This document shows, piece by piece, positions 15,577 through 22,400 of a DNA stretch of 46,684 bases (its first letter is position 1; each line of letters opens with the position of its first letter). The stretch covers positions 1 to 46,684 of IMG/VR virus record IMGVR_UViG_3300043219_000162, one strand, 5' to 3'. Both the position numbers and the translations under genes were made by a program. This DNA comes from a virus. The notes below the pieces were generated by a model. That model saw only the letters and a list, made by a program, of their open reading frames with translations. It ran no database searches and was not told the origin of the DNA.

Positions 15577-15630
15577 AACTAATAGTAACTCCTCCTCCTC
15601 CTGATGTCAAGACTTTTTCCGGATTATTTT
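15553..15630 (-). repeat. 78-bp perfect direct repeat, copy 1
   Basis: See the copy at 20231-20308. Perfect identity across promoter and start region suggests a recent duplication or gene conversion that delivers a ready-made expression signal. Confidence 0.9.
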
Positions 15631-15631
15631 T
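15577..15631 (-). promoter_or_regulatory. Class 1 promoter, leaderless type
   Basis: TTGACA (15605-15610), a 17-nt spacer containing a GGAGGAGGAGGA run, TACTAT (15582-15587), then 5 nt to the ATG. Upstream of the -35 lies the box AATAATCCGGAAAAAGTC, shared by three other class 1 promoters. The GGAGG run is in the spacer and would not be in the mRNA. Confidence 0.8.
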
Positions 15632-15643
15632 GCCTCCTCCTCC

Positions 15644-15661
15644 TGTCAACTTTGGTTGACA
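15644..15661. promoter_or_regulatory. Palindrome TGTCAAC-N4-GTTGACA
   Basis: A 7-bp perfect palindrome lies upstream of the class 1 promoter at 15577-15631. The same half-site GGTTGACA occurs in the long inverted repeat at 23094-23220, so it may be a shared operator. Confidence 0.4.
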
Positions 15662-15675
15662 CTTTTGGTTGGTTG

Positions 15676-18009
15676 CTAGTTACAAGTGAGCGCAGTGACA
15701 ATCCCGTCTGTGACTGTCATGGAAGCCACACCAGAGCCACAGGTAGCCGTGATGGCACTTTCTAGGGCAATGGTTCCGTCTGCGTCCGGCGCAATCAAGT
15801 TGCTTGTTTCCCCCGGAGTCACTCCGCTGGCATCTAACGTGATGCTCTTAGTAGGATCAGCGTTGTTGAAGACGTTGAAGTTGGCATCTGAGAACTGAGT
15901 TGCTGCCACGGTAGACGTTCCACCGCCCGCTGAACTCGGGAGCGTCCCAAGCAAGTCAATGACCTCAACCTCAGTCCAATCCCCTCCCCCGGAGACTTGA
16001 TGTTGCAGCACCAAACGAGCAATCAGAAACCCGATGCTGTTCAATTCCGCCGGGATGGTAGTTACCGCCGTGTTGTTAGCATCGGCTTGAGCATTGACAG
16101 CGGAGTTGTAGAAACCTGTAGGAAGGTTGACATAAACTTTGCTGGACCCGCTCTTGCTCATGGCTCCAAAGATCACAAGATTGAAATATTTTCCGGACAT
16201 TGAAGACCCGGTATCAGTGGACAGCGCGGCGGACAAATCAGCGATGTCATCCCACTGAGATAACCCGTTGCCGTAGTAGTATTTTGAAGAGGTAGTAGCT
16301 CCCCACGTCTGCCTATGAAGCTGACGAACAACCCCGCCCGCCGTGTTCAAATGCACTACATCCGGAGTGTCCGGCACGATGGAAAGTGTAGGAGCAACCC
16401 CGCTGACCCAATCAGCAATTCCTTCACGCAACTTCTCCCGCTGATGATGCAACGCTCCCTTAGAGGCAAGGGTCAGAGATTCAGTAGCGCGTTGAAATCC
16501 GTATGCCCCTTCCGCCGTGAACGTGGTATCATCCGGAACCGTGACGATAGCAATGTTGGCATAAGTTCCGGTAGGATGTGAAGTCGAAGCGGCTAGTACT
16601 GCATCAGGCCCTGAGACGATTGCACTAACCCAATTCTGAACCGGGTTGTTTGAGTCAGCCCCTTCAGTCAGCGCAATCCGAGCTTTGCCTCCCGAGCCCG
16701 CCCCTGTAGTGCAATCCAAAGTGTAAAGGGCATTGTTGAAAATGAAATCAACATCTCCTCCTCCTTGGGCTTCCACTTCCATGTAGATGATCCCACCGTT
16801 CACTATGAGCGTTGGGTCAACTTGCTGAATGCTGAGCGCGTTAGTCAGCCCTGCTAGAACCTCCTGAATGGCTTTCTCAGAATCGAGTTCATTGAATGCT
16901 GCTTGAGCATCCGTTGCGGCAATGTCTCCGGAAGGTGTGTTGGCCACTGCCGCCCCGTTTAGAGTCTGCCAAGACTCATCCCCACGGAAGTACTGAGCGG
17001 TAATGCCAGCCCCGAGATGAGCCGTCTCCCTGAAGACGAAGATGCTGCCGTTTTGGTCGTGGTCATTGACCACATAAGCAACCGGAGCGCGCCAGTTGGG
17101 AGAAACAGGAGGAGTATTTGTGAGAGTACCAGCCTCAGTTGCGGACACATAGAGCAAACTGCCTTCCCCTAAACCCTCAGTGTTGATGCCCCGAACGATA
17201 CCCGTTACAGTCACGTATCCGAAATTGCCATTGAGAATGTCAGAAGTCACTACACCAACTTGTTTAACGGTGGCCTCAGCATCGGCAAGAGCTAGATCCA
17301 CAGTAGGAACTCCTGATGCTCCAACCGCCCCGTCAATGTAAACTGTAATTCCATCATCAAGTGTATCGCCGGTCTCGTTTTTGGCGCGGACCCAAAGTTC
17401 CTGTCCAATCTGCAATGTGACGTTGCTGTCATCATTGTAGAAAGCAAGAGCTTTGGCGTCCTCATCGTAGAACAGACGACCTTCGAGATAATCAGGAGCC
17501 GGAGCATCATTGACAAAATCCACAGTAGGAACTTCCTCAAGAACCTTCAATGAGCGGTAGTTCGTGCCGTCTGAATAGATGAATGCCCACTGTCCGGAAA
17601 GTAGGGCAAGGGTTGCGCCGCCGTCGATTGTACTTATCGTTGGTGTGACCGTGACCGCTCCCGCGCTGATATTTTTTAGCACGAACCATGAGCCGTCCTC
17701 GAACCCGGTACTTCCTCCTTGAGGAAGTGTGACCGCAATTGGAGAAGCATTTGAGAGAGTGAGCAACCGGCCCGCGTCCTCTTCAAGCATTGTGTAAGTG
17801 GTTCCAGTCTGAGCATTGGCAGGACCGCCCCAACCCGGAGACGATGTGACAATGTTCAGCATGTCGGTCTCGTTAGCGGTTCCATTCGGAGCCGAGCCAC
17901 CGCTCCCGTTCATTAGCGCGACGGCTTCAACTTGCGTGACGTGTGATTGGCCTGAAACCGAGATTACGGTTAGCGCCAACAAAATCAAGATGCTGAGCAA
18001 AGTTCTCAT
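15676..18009 (-). CDS. Tail fibre / receptor-binding protein with N-terminal signal peptide
   Basis: 777 residues from the ATG at 18009, which has GGAG 6 nt upstream; the longer frame from 18153 has no ribosome site and overlaps the small gene upstream. Residues 1-20 form a typical signal peptide (MRTLL then a Leu/Ile-rich core and 'VSVSGQS'). The body has phage-fibre patterns: 'SPIAVTLPQGG', 'GSWFVLKNISAGAVTVTP', a 'GNFGYVTVTGIVRGINT' repeat domain, and 'SIGFLIARLVLQHQ..GGDWTEVEVIDL' near residue 690. Fibre proteins assembled in the cytoplasm normally lack a signal peptide, so this one is odd. GCG/CGC-rich words set the region apart from its neighbours. Confidence 0.82.
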   Translation of the reverse strand: MRTLLSILILLALTVISVSGQSHVTQVEAVALMNGSGGSAPNGTANETDMLNIVTSSPGWGGPANAQTGTTYTMLEEDAGRLLTLSNASPIAVTLPQGGSTGFEDGSWFVLKNISAGAVTVTPTISTIDGGATLALLSGQWAFIYSDGTNYRSLKVLEEVPTVDFVNDAPAPDYLEGRLFYDEDAKALAFYNDDSNVTLQIGQELWVRAKNETGDTLDDGITVYIDGAVGASGVPTVDLALADAEATVKQVGVVTSDILNGNFGYVTVTGIVRGINTEGLGEGSLLYVSATEAGTLTNTPPVSPNWRAPVAYVVNDHDQNGSIFVFRETAHLGAGITAQYFRGDESWQTLNGAAVANTPSGDIAATDAQAAFNELDSEKAIQEVLAGLTNALSIQQVDPTLIVNGGIIYMEVEAQGGGDVDFIFNNALYTLDCTTGAGSGGKARIALTEGADSNNPVQNWVSAIVSGPDAVLAASTSHPTGTYANIAIVTVPDDTTFTAEGAYGFQRATESLTLASKGALHHQREKLREGIADWVSGVAPTLSIVPDTPDVVHLNTAGGVVRQLHRQTWGATTSSKYYYGNGLSQWDDIADLSAALSTDTGSSMSGKYFNLVIFGAMSKSGSSKVYVNLPTGFYNSAVNAQADANNTAVTTIPAELNSIGFLIARLVLQHQVSGGGDWTEVEVIDLLGTLPSSAGGGTSTVAATQFSDANFNVFNNADPTKSITLDASGVTPGETSNLIAPDADGTIALESAITATCGSGVASMTVTDGIVTALTCN

Positions 18010-18010
18010 G

Positions 18011-18178
18011 TCAGTCTCCAGTGAAGAAATTTGAAGAGTAGAAGTGGTCGGAGTCAAAAGTCCCGGTAGGAATTCCCTGTCCGGAAGGTTGAATGCTGAT
18101 TCCAAGTTTGATCTCTTGCGCGATAACCAACACAAGAGAAGAGAGCAGAACACAGAGAGCGATTCGGAAGAATGCCAT
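18011..18178 (-). CDS. 55-residue protein with signal peptide
   Basis: Starts at the ATG 18176-18178 behind GGAGG (4-nt spacing) and stops two bases before the fibre gene start (TGA-C-ATG). Residues 1-20 (MAFFRIALCVLLSSLVLVIA) look like a signal peptide with cleavage after AQ or IA; the short remainder 'EIKLGISIQPSGQGIPTGTF' is polar. Function unknown. It sits between the spike-like and fibre genes. Confidence 0.7.
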   Translation of the reverse strand: MAFFRIALCVLLSSLVLVIAQEIKLGISIQPSGQGIPTGTFDSDHFYSSNFFTGD

Positions 18179-18195
18179 TTGTCCTCCAGTTCAAG

Positions 18196-18519
18196 CTAGT
18201 AGACCGCAACCAAAGCAGTCGCGCCCGTGCCGGTTGCATAGACACGGGAAGCTCTGACCGCAAGCATGTAACCTGCCGGGACAGCGGCAAAGGTCACGGT
18301 TCCCGATCCGACCATATCCACCTTGACATCCCCCGTGCCGCCAACCCATATGGCGCGAGTGAAGTTTGCAAGATCGTTCGTGTTGTGTGGCGTGATTGCG
18401 AATGCATCCTCAGCGGGGGAAGTAAGACCCGCTTGATAAGTAGAAAACTTGTCTGCCCCGCTAAGCAGCAAGCACAACATGAGCGCAAGCACTGCGCCGA
18501 AAAACATACGTCTGGACAT
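18196..18519 (-). CDS. Spike base protein-like (GTA Rcc01079-type) with N-terminal hydrophobic segment
   Basis: 107 residues from the ATG at 18519, which has GAAGGAG upstream. Residues about 40-107 match the spike base protein family known from gene transfer agents: 'AITPHNTNDLANFTRAIWVGG', 'VTFAAVPAGYML' and 'RVYATGTGATALVAVY'. These proteins sit at the base of receptor-binding spikes. Here the usual short N-terminus is replaced by MSRRMFFGAVLALMLCLLLSG, a signal-peptide-like segment. The element GCGATAATCAC lies upstream. Confidence 0.8.
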   Translation of the reverse strand: MSRRMFFGAVLALMLCLLLSGADKFSTYQAGLTSPAEDAFAITPHNTNDLANFTRAIWVGGTGDVKVDMVGSGTVTFAAVPAGYMLAVRASRVYATGTGATALVAVY

Positions 18520-18571
18520 ATCAATCTCCTTCACAAATTTGAAAATTCAGGGCATCATATCCCTACTCGTG

Positions 18572-18578
18572 ATTATCG
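18572..18578 (-). promoter_or_regulatory. Class 2 promoter-like element CGATAAT
   Basis: TTGCGATAATCACGAGTAGGG follows directly after the 18598-18668 hairpin and precedes the spike/fibre cassette. It is close to the element at 30401-30408 (CCGATAATCAC). Confidence 0.45.
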
Positions 18579-18591
18579 CAAGAGACGAACC

Positions 18592-18815
18592 AACGCAAGA
18601 AACCCCGGCAACCGCTGAGCCGGAAAGCGGTTGAACCGCTCCGGGCATTGGGGTTTGCCGGGGTTTCTAAATCGAATGTGCGCCGATGTCTCGTTTTTCA
18701 ATCAACCGTTCTGCTTGGTATACATATCTTGAGCCGCTCCTCTCTGCTTTGATCGGGCTTATACTCCGGAACCGCTCAAGCTCAACGCTCCGGGAGTTTG
18801 GTTGGCTTATTCAAT
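18592..18815 (-). ncRNA. Candidate structured non-coding RNA
   Basis: A TTGACA-N18-TACATT promoter (18822-18851) would start RNA near 18815. The next 220 nt have no reading frame longer than 7 codons from an ATG. They contain an imperfect 13-nt inverted repeat (CTTGAGC with GCTCAAG ends) and finish in a perfect 14-bp stem (18598-18611 with 18655-18668) that encloses three alternating AACCGCT/AGCGGTT segments able to pair in two ways. This looks like a small structured RNA ending in a terminator. It could instead be only a leader or a dead gene remnant. Confidence 0.4.
18598..18668 (-). terminator. Large stem-loop with 14-bp stem and alternative inner hairpins
   Basis: Outer arms AGAAACCCCGGCAA and TTGCCGGGGTTTCT are perfect. 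Inside, 18610-18616, 18626-18632 and 18634-18640 can form two mutually exclusive hairpins. On the minus strand the stem ends in GGGGTTTCTTG, a weak T-run. Confidence 0.6.
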
Positions 18816-18821
18816 GGACCC

Positions 18822-18851
18822 AATGTACTCCAAGCCGGAGGAACTTGTCAA
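18822..18851 (-). promoter_or_regulatory. Class 1-like promoter overlapping the end of the 18848 gene
   Basis: TTGACA (18846-18851) overlaps the TGA of the upstream gene; an 18-nt spacer leads to TACATT (18822-18827). No start codon with a ribosome site follows for 200 nt. Confidence 0.5.
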
Positions 18852-19072
18852 CCCTCATCCTCCTCTGATTCTTCATAGTGAGCACATTCTGAGCAAAGAT
18901 GATGCTCATTCCCTTTGCAACTCCCCCAAACTCCGGACTTGGGAGGAGGAAGAAGCATACCACAAGGAGTTCTTTTGCTCCAAATATCAAGAACTCCATC
19001 AGGCATGTTGGAATCCTGAGGAAGCCGATGGAAAGCATACCGGCAGAGCCACATCCAAAACCGTTCTCTCAT
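18848..19072 (-). CDS. Small Cys/His-rich protein
   Basis: 74 residues from the ATG at 19072, which overlaps the upstream stop as ATGA; an in-frame ATG at 19093 is possible. Near the C-terminus 'CKGNEHHLCSECAHYEE' holds Cys and His residues that could bind one zinc. The C-terminus is acidic. No family recognised. Confidence 0.6.
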   Translation of the reverse strand: MRERFWMWLCRYAFHRLPQDSNMPDGVLDIWSKRTPCGMLLPPPKSGVWGSCKGNEHHLCSECAHYEESEEDEG

Positions 19073-19638
19073 GCCTTTGGTATTTCCGGACATGGTTCTA
19101 ATTCCTCCTCCTTCTTCATCTCCTCAGCCTGCTCAGCAGTGAGGATCTCCCCATAGGCTCTCATGTGTACCTTCCCCTCAATCTCATGGGCTCTTGAGTG
19201 CATGTAGTAAACTCCCCCGTATCCTCCTGTTTCCTCCGCGACACTCTGAACAAAATCACAGGGGAAGGGGAGTCCGAGGTACGGGCCAGCCTTCTTGTTC
19301 ATCTCCTCAAAGCGGATTGTTACTTCAATGTGCTTCTGCCGGAGTCGATCATACACCCAAGCATGGTCAATTGGTACGTCAACAACACAGACAGATCCCT
19401 CCATGTAGATGTATCGTGCCGGGTCTGAAAGGGCAAGCAAAGCCGCATTGCCCCAGCAAGTTTTAGGAGTCCCCATCTCATCTTTCATTCCCTGCTCTGC
19501 CGTAGCAACTTCAATCCCTATCCGGGATAGAACTGCAATGGGATGTTCCCTTGGTCCAAGCATGGTACTCCATGCTCTGTAAGTTTGCCGGAGGGAGTTG
19601 AATTCCTCCTCCTCCGTCTTTGCCGTTGTCTCTTCCAT
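19069..19638 (-). CDS. Phage protein with Cys-Asn / His-Ala-Trp motif, possible papain-like fold
   Basis: 189 residues, ATG 19638 behind GGAGACAGTG. The pattern 'CWGNAALLALSDPARYIYMEGSV', then 'IDHAWVYDRL', an 'EVTIRFEE' strand and 'GPYLGLPFPCDFV' matches a group of phage proteins with Cys, Asn and HAW residues spaced as in transglutaminase/NlpC-like folds. If real, Cys, His and a following acidic residue would be the active site. Substrate is unknown. I recognise the pattern but not a named function. Confidence 0.7.
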   Translation of the reverse strand: MEETTAKTEEEEFNSLRQTYRAWSTMLGPREHPIAVLSRIGIEVATAEQGMKDEMGTPKTCWGNAALLALSDPARYIYMEGSVCVVDVPIDHAWVYDRLRQKHIEVTIRFEEMNKKAGPYLGLPFPCDFVQSVAEETGGYGGVYYMHSRAHEIEGKVHMRAYGEILTAEQAEEMKKEEELEPCPEIPKA

Positions 19639-19694
19639 CACTGTCTCCTGATTGCAGGAGGAGGAGCCTTGCCCCTCCCCATTGCTCAGCTTGT

Positions 19695-19880
19695 CTACGC
19701 TGCCAAGCTTGCGGAAAGCTGCCCTGCCAACCAACCGTCGATCATTTTGATAGTTCCCTGTTTGCCGCTCAGCATTGCTGCAAAAACCGGATCACTTGCC
19801 GGAGCCGTTGCCCGGAGAGTCTCGAATGCCGTCCGCCCTGCGTTTACTGCCTGCTTGATTTCTGCTTTTGTGTATTCCAT
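19695..19880 (-). CDS. Small Ala-rich early protein
   Basis: 61 residues, mostly helical ('MEYTKAEIKQAVNAGRTAFE'). Its class 1 promoter ends 6 nt before the ATG, and there is no ribosome site in the mRNA, so it should be translated leaderless. Function unknown. Confidence 0.75.
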   Translation of the reverse strand: MEYTKAEIKQAVNAGRTAFETLRATAPASDPVFAAMLSGKQGTIKMIDGWLAGQLSASLAA

Positions 19881-19935
19881 AAACCAAGTATAGTTCCTCC
19901 TCCTCCAGATGTCAAGACTTTTTCCGGATTATTTT
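19881..19935 (-). promoter_or_regulatory. Class 1 promoter, leaderless type
   Basis: TTGACA (19910-19915), 17-nt spacer with GGAGGAGGAGGA, TATACT (19887-19892), 6 nt to the ATG. The same AATAATCCGGAAAAAGTC box lies upstream of the -35. Confidence 0.8.
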
Positions 19936-19948
19936 CCTCCTCCTGTAA

Positions 19949-19969
19949 GGGAGGGGAAAATCCCCTCCC
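19949..19969 (-). terminator. GC-rich hairpin after the 19982 gene
   Basis: A 9-bp stem (19949-19957 with 19961-19969) closes a short loop just after the stop at 19982. Only TTAC follows on the minus strand, so termination may be partial. Confidence 0.55.
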
Positions 19970-19981
19970 CGTCTGCCTTGC

Positions 19982-20254
19982 CTAGAGCCTAACTCTCTTC
20001 ATCTTGCGGACCCGGCTGATGATGCCGCCCAAGTCCTCGGCATAGTGTCCCGTCTCCTGTGGCAGTGTGGTCATTCCGGAGTAGAAAGTCACATCATAAA
20101 GATCTGATCCGGGGTTGTACTCAATGATTGCTCCGTTGCTTCCCCGGCTCACTTTGACCGCGTTGGGATTCCAGAGGACCATCGTGCAACCTTTGACGTT
20201 AGAAGCCTTCAGTTGCTCAATCAGGTTTGCTTGGACTGTGTTTGTGTTTGCCAT
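19982..20254 (-). CDS. Small early protein with MANTNTVQ start
   Basis: 90 residues, strand-rich middle ('NGAIIEYNPGSDLYDVTFYSG') and basic end ('VRKMKRVRL'). It shares the first eight codons and 54 bp of upstream sequence with the gene at 15295-15576; the rest is unrelated. Likely early, with its own promoter and hairpin terminator. Function unknown. Confidence 0.75.
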   Translation of the reverse strand: MANTNTVQANLIEQLKASNVKGCTMVLWNPNAVKVSRGSNGAIIEYNPGSDLYDVTFYSGMTTLPQETGHYAEDLGGIISRVRKMKRVRL

Positions 20255-20308
20255 AACTAATAGTAACTCCTCCTCCTCCTGATGTCAAGACTTTTTCCGG
20301 ATTATTTT
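20231..20308 (-). repeat. 78-bp perfect direct repeat, copy 2
   Basis: 20231-20308 is identical to 15553-15630. It covers the upstream box, the promoter and the first eight codons. The genes diverge right after codon 8. Confidence 0.9.
20255..20308 (-). promoter_or_regulatory. Class 1 promoter, leaderless type
   Basis: TTGACA (20283-20288), 17-nt GGA-rich spacer, TACTAT (20260-20265), 5 nt to ATG. Identical in sequence to the promoter at 15577-15630. Confidence 0.8.
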
Positions 20309-20315
20309 GAGAGGC

Positions 20316-20339
20316 TCCCCTCCCCTGTAGGGGAGGGGA
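20316..20339. other. GC-rich hairpin after the ArdC-like gene
   Basis: A 10-bp stem (20316-20325 with 20330-20339) with a TACA loop lies 10 nt after the ArdC-like stop. On the minus strand the TTTT is on the 5-prime side, so it is more likely an mRNA-end stabiliser than a classical terminator. Confidence 0.5.
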
Positions 20340-20348
20340 AAATCCTTG

Positions 20349-21182
20349 CTAGACCTTGCCTGCCGTGAGGATCTCATTGGCAGCTTTGAAAATCCTTTGC
20401 GCTGACTTCTCCGGAATGTCCTTGCCGCCCCTCAACCAATTTTGGATGTATCCCCGGCTCTCTTCAGAACCCTCCAACCCAAGAGCCTCAGAAACTATCA
20501 GAGCCGTTGTCTCTGCCTCAACCTCCCGAATGTTACGCGGAGTGGCATTGCCGGACAGGACATCAGTGAGCCTCTCCTCAGTGTGTCCCAAGACCACATG
20601 AGCCAACTCATGCAAAGCAATCCGGGTCTGATGCGGATGCAGCGGGTTAACGGAGATGGTCCGCTTGTAGGCATACCCTCCGGTATTCCCATCAGGCATA
20701 TTGAAGGATTCCTCCGAGATGTTGAGACCCGTGAGAGCCTTGCTCCTGTCCCATCCGGGAACTTCCTCCGGCTCAACTTCCTTGCCGTCCGTCTGAGACA
20801 TCACAAACCAACGGGAAGGATAGATGAACTGGGAGAACTGGACCTTGGTTTTCTCCGGCTTACCATCGGCTCCCATGACCACAGAGCCGGACTCATCCGT
20901 CTTGTCAACTGTGAAGGTCCGCTTGACGGGTTGGCAGAGAGTGATTGCCTTCTGCCCCTTCATGACAAACCGCCCCTTTTCCTTCCAAGCTTTGAACGTC
21001 CCGATTGGTCCCGGCTCAATGCCCTTGGCTGAACACTGCCAGAGAGCAAGCATCTGATTTCCGATGCTGTAATTGTGGAACATCTGGAAAGCTTTGGAGA
21101 TCGTACCCGGCACGTTGACTGCATCCTCAAGGATCTGCTGCCACGTTGCGGGAGCCGTTTGGGTTTTGGTTTTGTCTGTCAT
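20349..21182 (-). CDS. ArdC-like antirestriction / ssDNA-binding protein with zinc protease motif
   Basis: 277 residues. The N-terminal domain (residues 10-125) matches ArdC/DUF1738: 'SIGNQMLALWQC', 'FKAWKEKGRFVMKGQKAI'. The C-terminal domain has a metalloprotease motif HELAHVVLGH (residues 191-200) with a later 'EVEAETTALIVSEALGL' Glu. Related plasmid proteins protect incoming DNA against restriction. It has its own class 1 promoter and a proper GAAGGAG leader, so it is likely expressed early to shield phage DNA. Whether it cleaves protein is unknown. Confidence 0.87.
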   Translation of the reverse strand: MTDKTKTQTAPATWQQILEDAVNVPGTISKAFQMFHNYSIGNQMLALWQCSAKGIEPGPIGTFKAWKEKGRFVMKGQKAITLCQPVKRTFTVDKTDESGSVVMGADGKPEKTKVQFSQFIYPSRWFVMSQTDGKEVEPEEVPGWDRSKALTGLNISEESFNMPDGNTGGYAYKRTISVNPLHPHQTRIALHELAHVVLGHTEERLTDVLSGNATPRNIREVEAETTALIVSEALGLEGSEESRGYIQNWLRGGKDIPEKSAQRIFKAANEILTAGKV

Positions 21183-21231
21183 TTTCTGTCTCCTTCACTT
21201 AAAGAGTACAGGAGGAGGAGGAGGAAGTCAA
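21183..21231 (-). promoter_or_regulatory. Class 1 promoter with leader, spacer of TCC repeats
   Basis: TTGACT (21226-21231), a 17-nt spacer of TCC repeats, TACTCT (21203-21208), then a 20-nt leader with GAAGGAG. The spacer repeat is in the opposite orientation to those of the leaderless promoters. Confidence 0.75.
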
Positions 21232-21465
21232 TACCTAAATTCACTTTTTCTCAAAATAGTTCTAAGTGGTTGAAAAGACAAGGAAGAAACTGTCCGGATA
21301 ATTTCGAGCAGGGAATTTGGGGAATTTCAAAACACTTCAAGGGGATAATGCTCAAACGGATGGGAGGCTCTGGGAGAGCTTCTAGGAGAGGCAGGTACCC
21401 CAACGTACATGAAAGGGTCTCAGAATGGCGCTAAGGGGCTTGTATGGAGCAGGAAGGGCAAAGAG

Positions 21466-21492
21466 AAGCCGGGAGGACAATCCTCCCGGCTT
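21466..21492 (-). terminator. Terminator hairpin after the 21534 gene
   Basis: A perfect 12-bp stem (21466-21477 with 21481-21492) with a 3-nt loop, followed by CTCTTTG on the minus strand. The 302-nt gap 21232-21533 otherwise holds an ATTATCCGGAC box near 21290 and no gene that I can see. Confidence 0.7.
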
Positions 21493-21533
21493 ATCCCAGC
21501 CCAAGCAGAGGTTTTGAAGATAGAAGATAGTGC

Positions 21534-21743
21534 TCAGACTTTGATTGAGAATACATCCTTGAGGGCGAAGGGGTCAAGCCTGCTCCATCCGCCGTCCGTT
21601 CTCTTGCGATAGATGCAAGTACTCAACTCCTCCTCACTTGGATGGTTGGAAGGATGGCCCTGAGTTTGGCTCTTCCGAACCTCCGCTTTCTGCTCCGGGG
21701 AAAGTTCCTCCCAAGTATACCGCCGTCTCTTCGGCCTTTTCAT
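21534..21743 (-). CDS. Small basic protein
   Basis: 69 residues, starting MKRPKRRRYTWEELSPEQKA, a DNA- or RNA-binding-like basic N-terminus followed by a helix. ATG 21743 follows GGGGGAACA. Last gene before the terminator at 21466. Function unknown. Confidence 0.6.
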   Translation of the reverse strand: MKRPKRRRYTWEELSPEQKAEVRKSQTQGHPSNHPSEEELSTCIYRKRTDGGWSRLDPFALKDVFSIKV

Positions 21744-21752
21744 TGTTCCCCC

Positions 21753-21998
21753 TTAACCTGCCGGAGAGATCCCCTCCAACCGCTTGATGGTTTCCTCATA
21801 GGCTTCCCCGTCTGTTACCCGGAGAGTCCCAACAAACTCCGGACTGCCGCCCTTGGGAGTGTAGATCCGGACCTCCTTCCGGTTGTGCCGGGGAACCTCA
21901 ACCCGGATAGGTCTCAACTTCCGGTTGCCCTTCTCTGTTGCCGTGAACCGCAAGCCTGCCGCATGGGTCCAATGTTGATAAATCTGAGTTGGCGTCAT
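21753..21998 (-). CDS. Small basic protein
   Basis: 81 residues, with 'RKLRPIRVEVPRHNRKEVRIYTPKGG' strands and a C-terminal helix 'GEAYEETIKRLEGI'. ATG 21998 follows AAGGAGG. Function unknown; in one transcript with 21534-21743. Confidence 0.65.
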   Translation of the reverse strand: MTPTQIYQHWTHAAGLRFTATEKGNRKLRPIRVEVPRHNRKEVRIYTPKGGSPEFVGTLRVTDGEAYEETIKRLEGISPAG

Positions 21999-22065
21999 CT
22001 GTACTGCCTCCTTGAAAAGTTCCTCCCCCTATTAGGAGCCGGGAGAGGATAGGCTCAAGCAATCC

Positions 22066-22344
22066 CTAGTCAACCCAAACAGAGAGGAAATCCTCATCAA
22101 CTTCCTCGTCAAGATCAAAGACCATCTCAGACTTGGGAGAGAAGCTGATCTCCTTTGCATCAAGTGGAAGGTCAAGAACTGCCTGCTCAACACTGTCAAA
22201 GGAAGTCTCAGGAGGAGAAATGGCTCCGGTCTTGAAGTAATCCCGGCTTACCCCGCCCCGCTCATCCTGCCAGATGGAGAAAGTTGCACCATCGGTTCCC
22301 TCGAAAACTTTTTCTAAGTTCCGTTTGATTTTGTCGGTTGCCAT
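22066..22344 (-). CDS. Small acidic early protein
   Basis: 92 residues. 'ATFSIWQDERGGVSRDYFKTG' resembles 'GVQIWEDESGGLPFIVMEPG' in the next upstream gene, so the two may be distant relatives. The C-terminal third is Asp/Glu-rich. Translated leaderless from a class 1 promoter. Function unknown; an acidic early protein could be a DNA mimic, but this is speculation. Confidence 0.72.
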   Translation of the reverse strand: MATDKIKRNLEKVFEGTDGATFSIWQDERGGVSRDYFKTGAISPPETSFDSVEQAVLDLPLDAKEISFSPKSEMVFDLDEEVDEDFLSVWVD

Positions 22345-22400
22345 AATTAGAGTATAGTTCCTCCTCCTCCCAATGTCAAGACTTATTCCGGATTATCTTC
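22345..22400 (-). promoter_or_regulatory. Class 1 promoter, leaderless type
   Basis: TTGACA (22374-22379), 17-nt spacer with GGAGGAGGAGGA, TATACT (22351-22356), 6 nt to ATG. A close variant of the AATAATCCGGAAAAAGTC box lies upstream (GATAATCCGGAATAAGTC). Confidence 0.8.

Noticed and set aside
18003-18153. Longer fibre gene start (825 codons from 18153)
   Set aside because: It has no ribosome site and would overlap the 55-residue gene, whereas the ATG at 18009 has GGAG and begins a clean signal peptide.
18811-19038. A 75-codon hydrophobic frame in the same place as the small Cys/His-rich gene
   Set aside because: The competing frame at 18848-19072 starts with an ATGA overlap and has a plausible metal site, so it is preferred.
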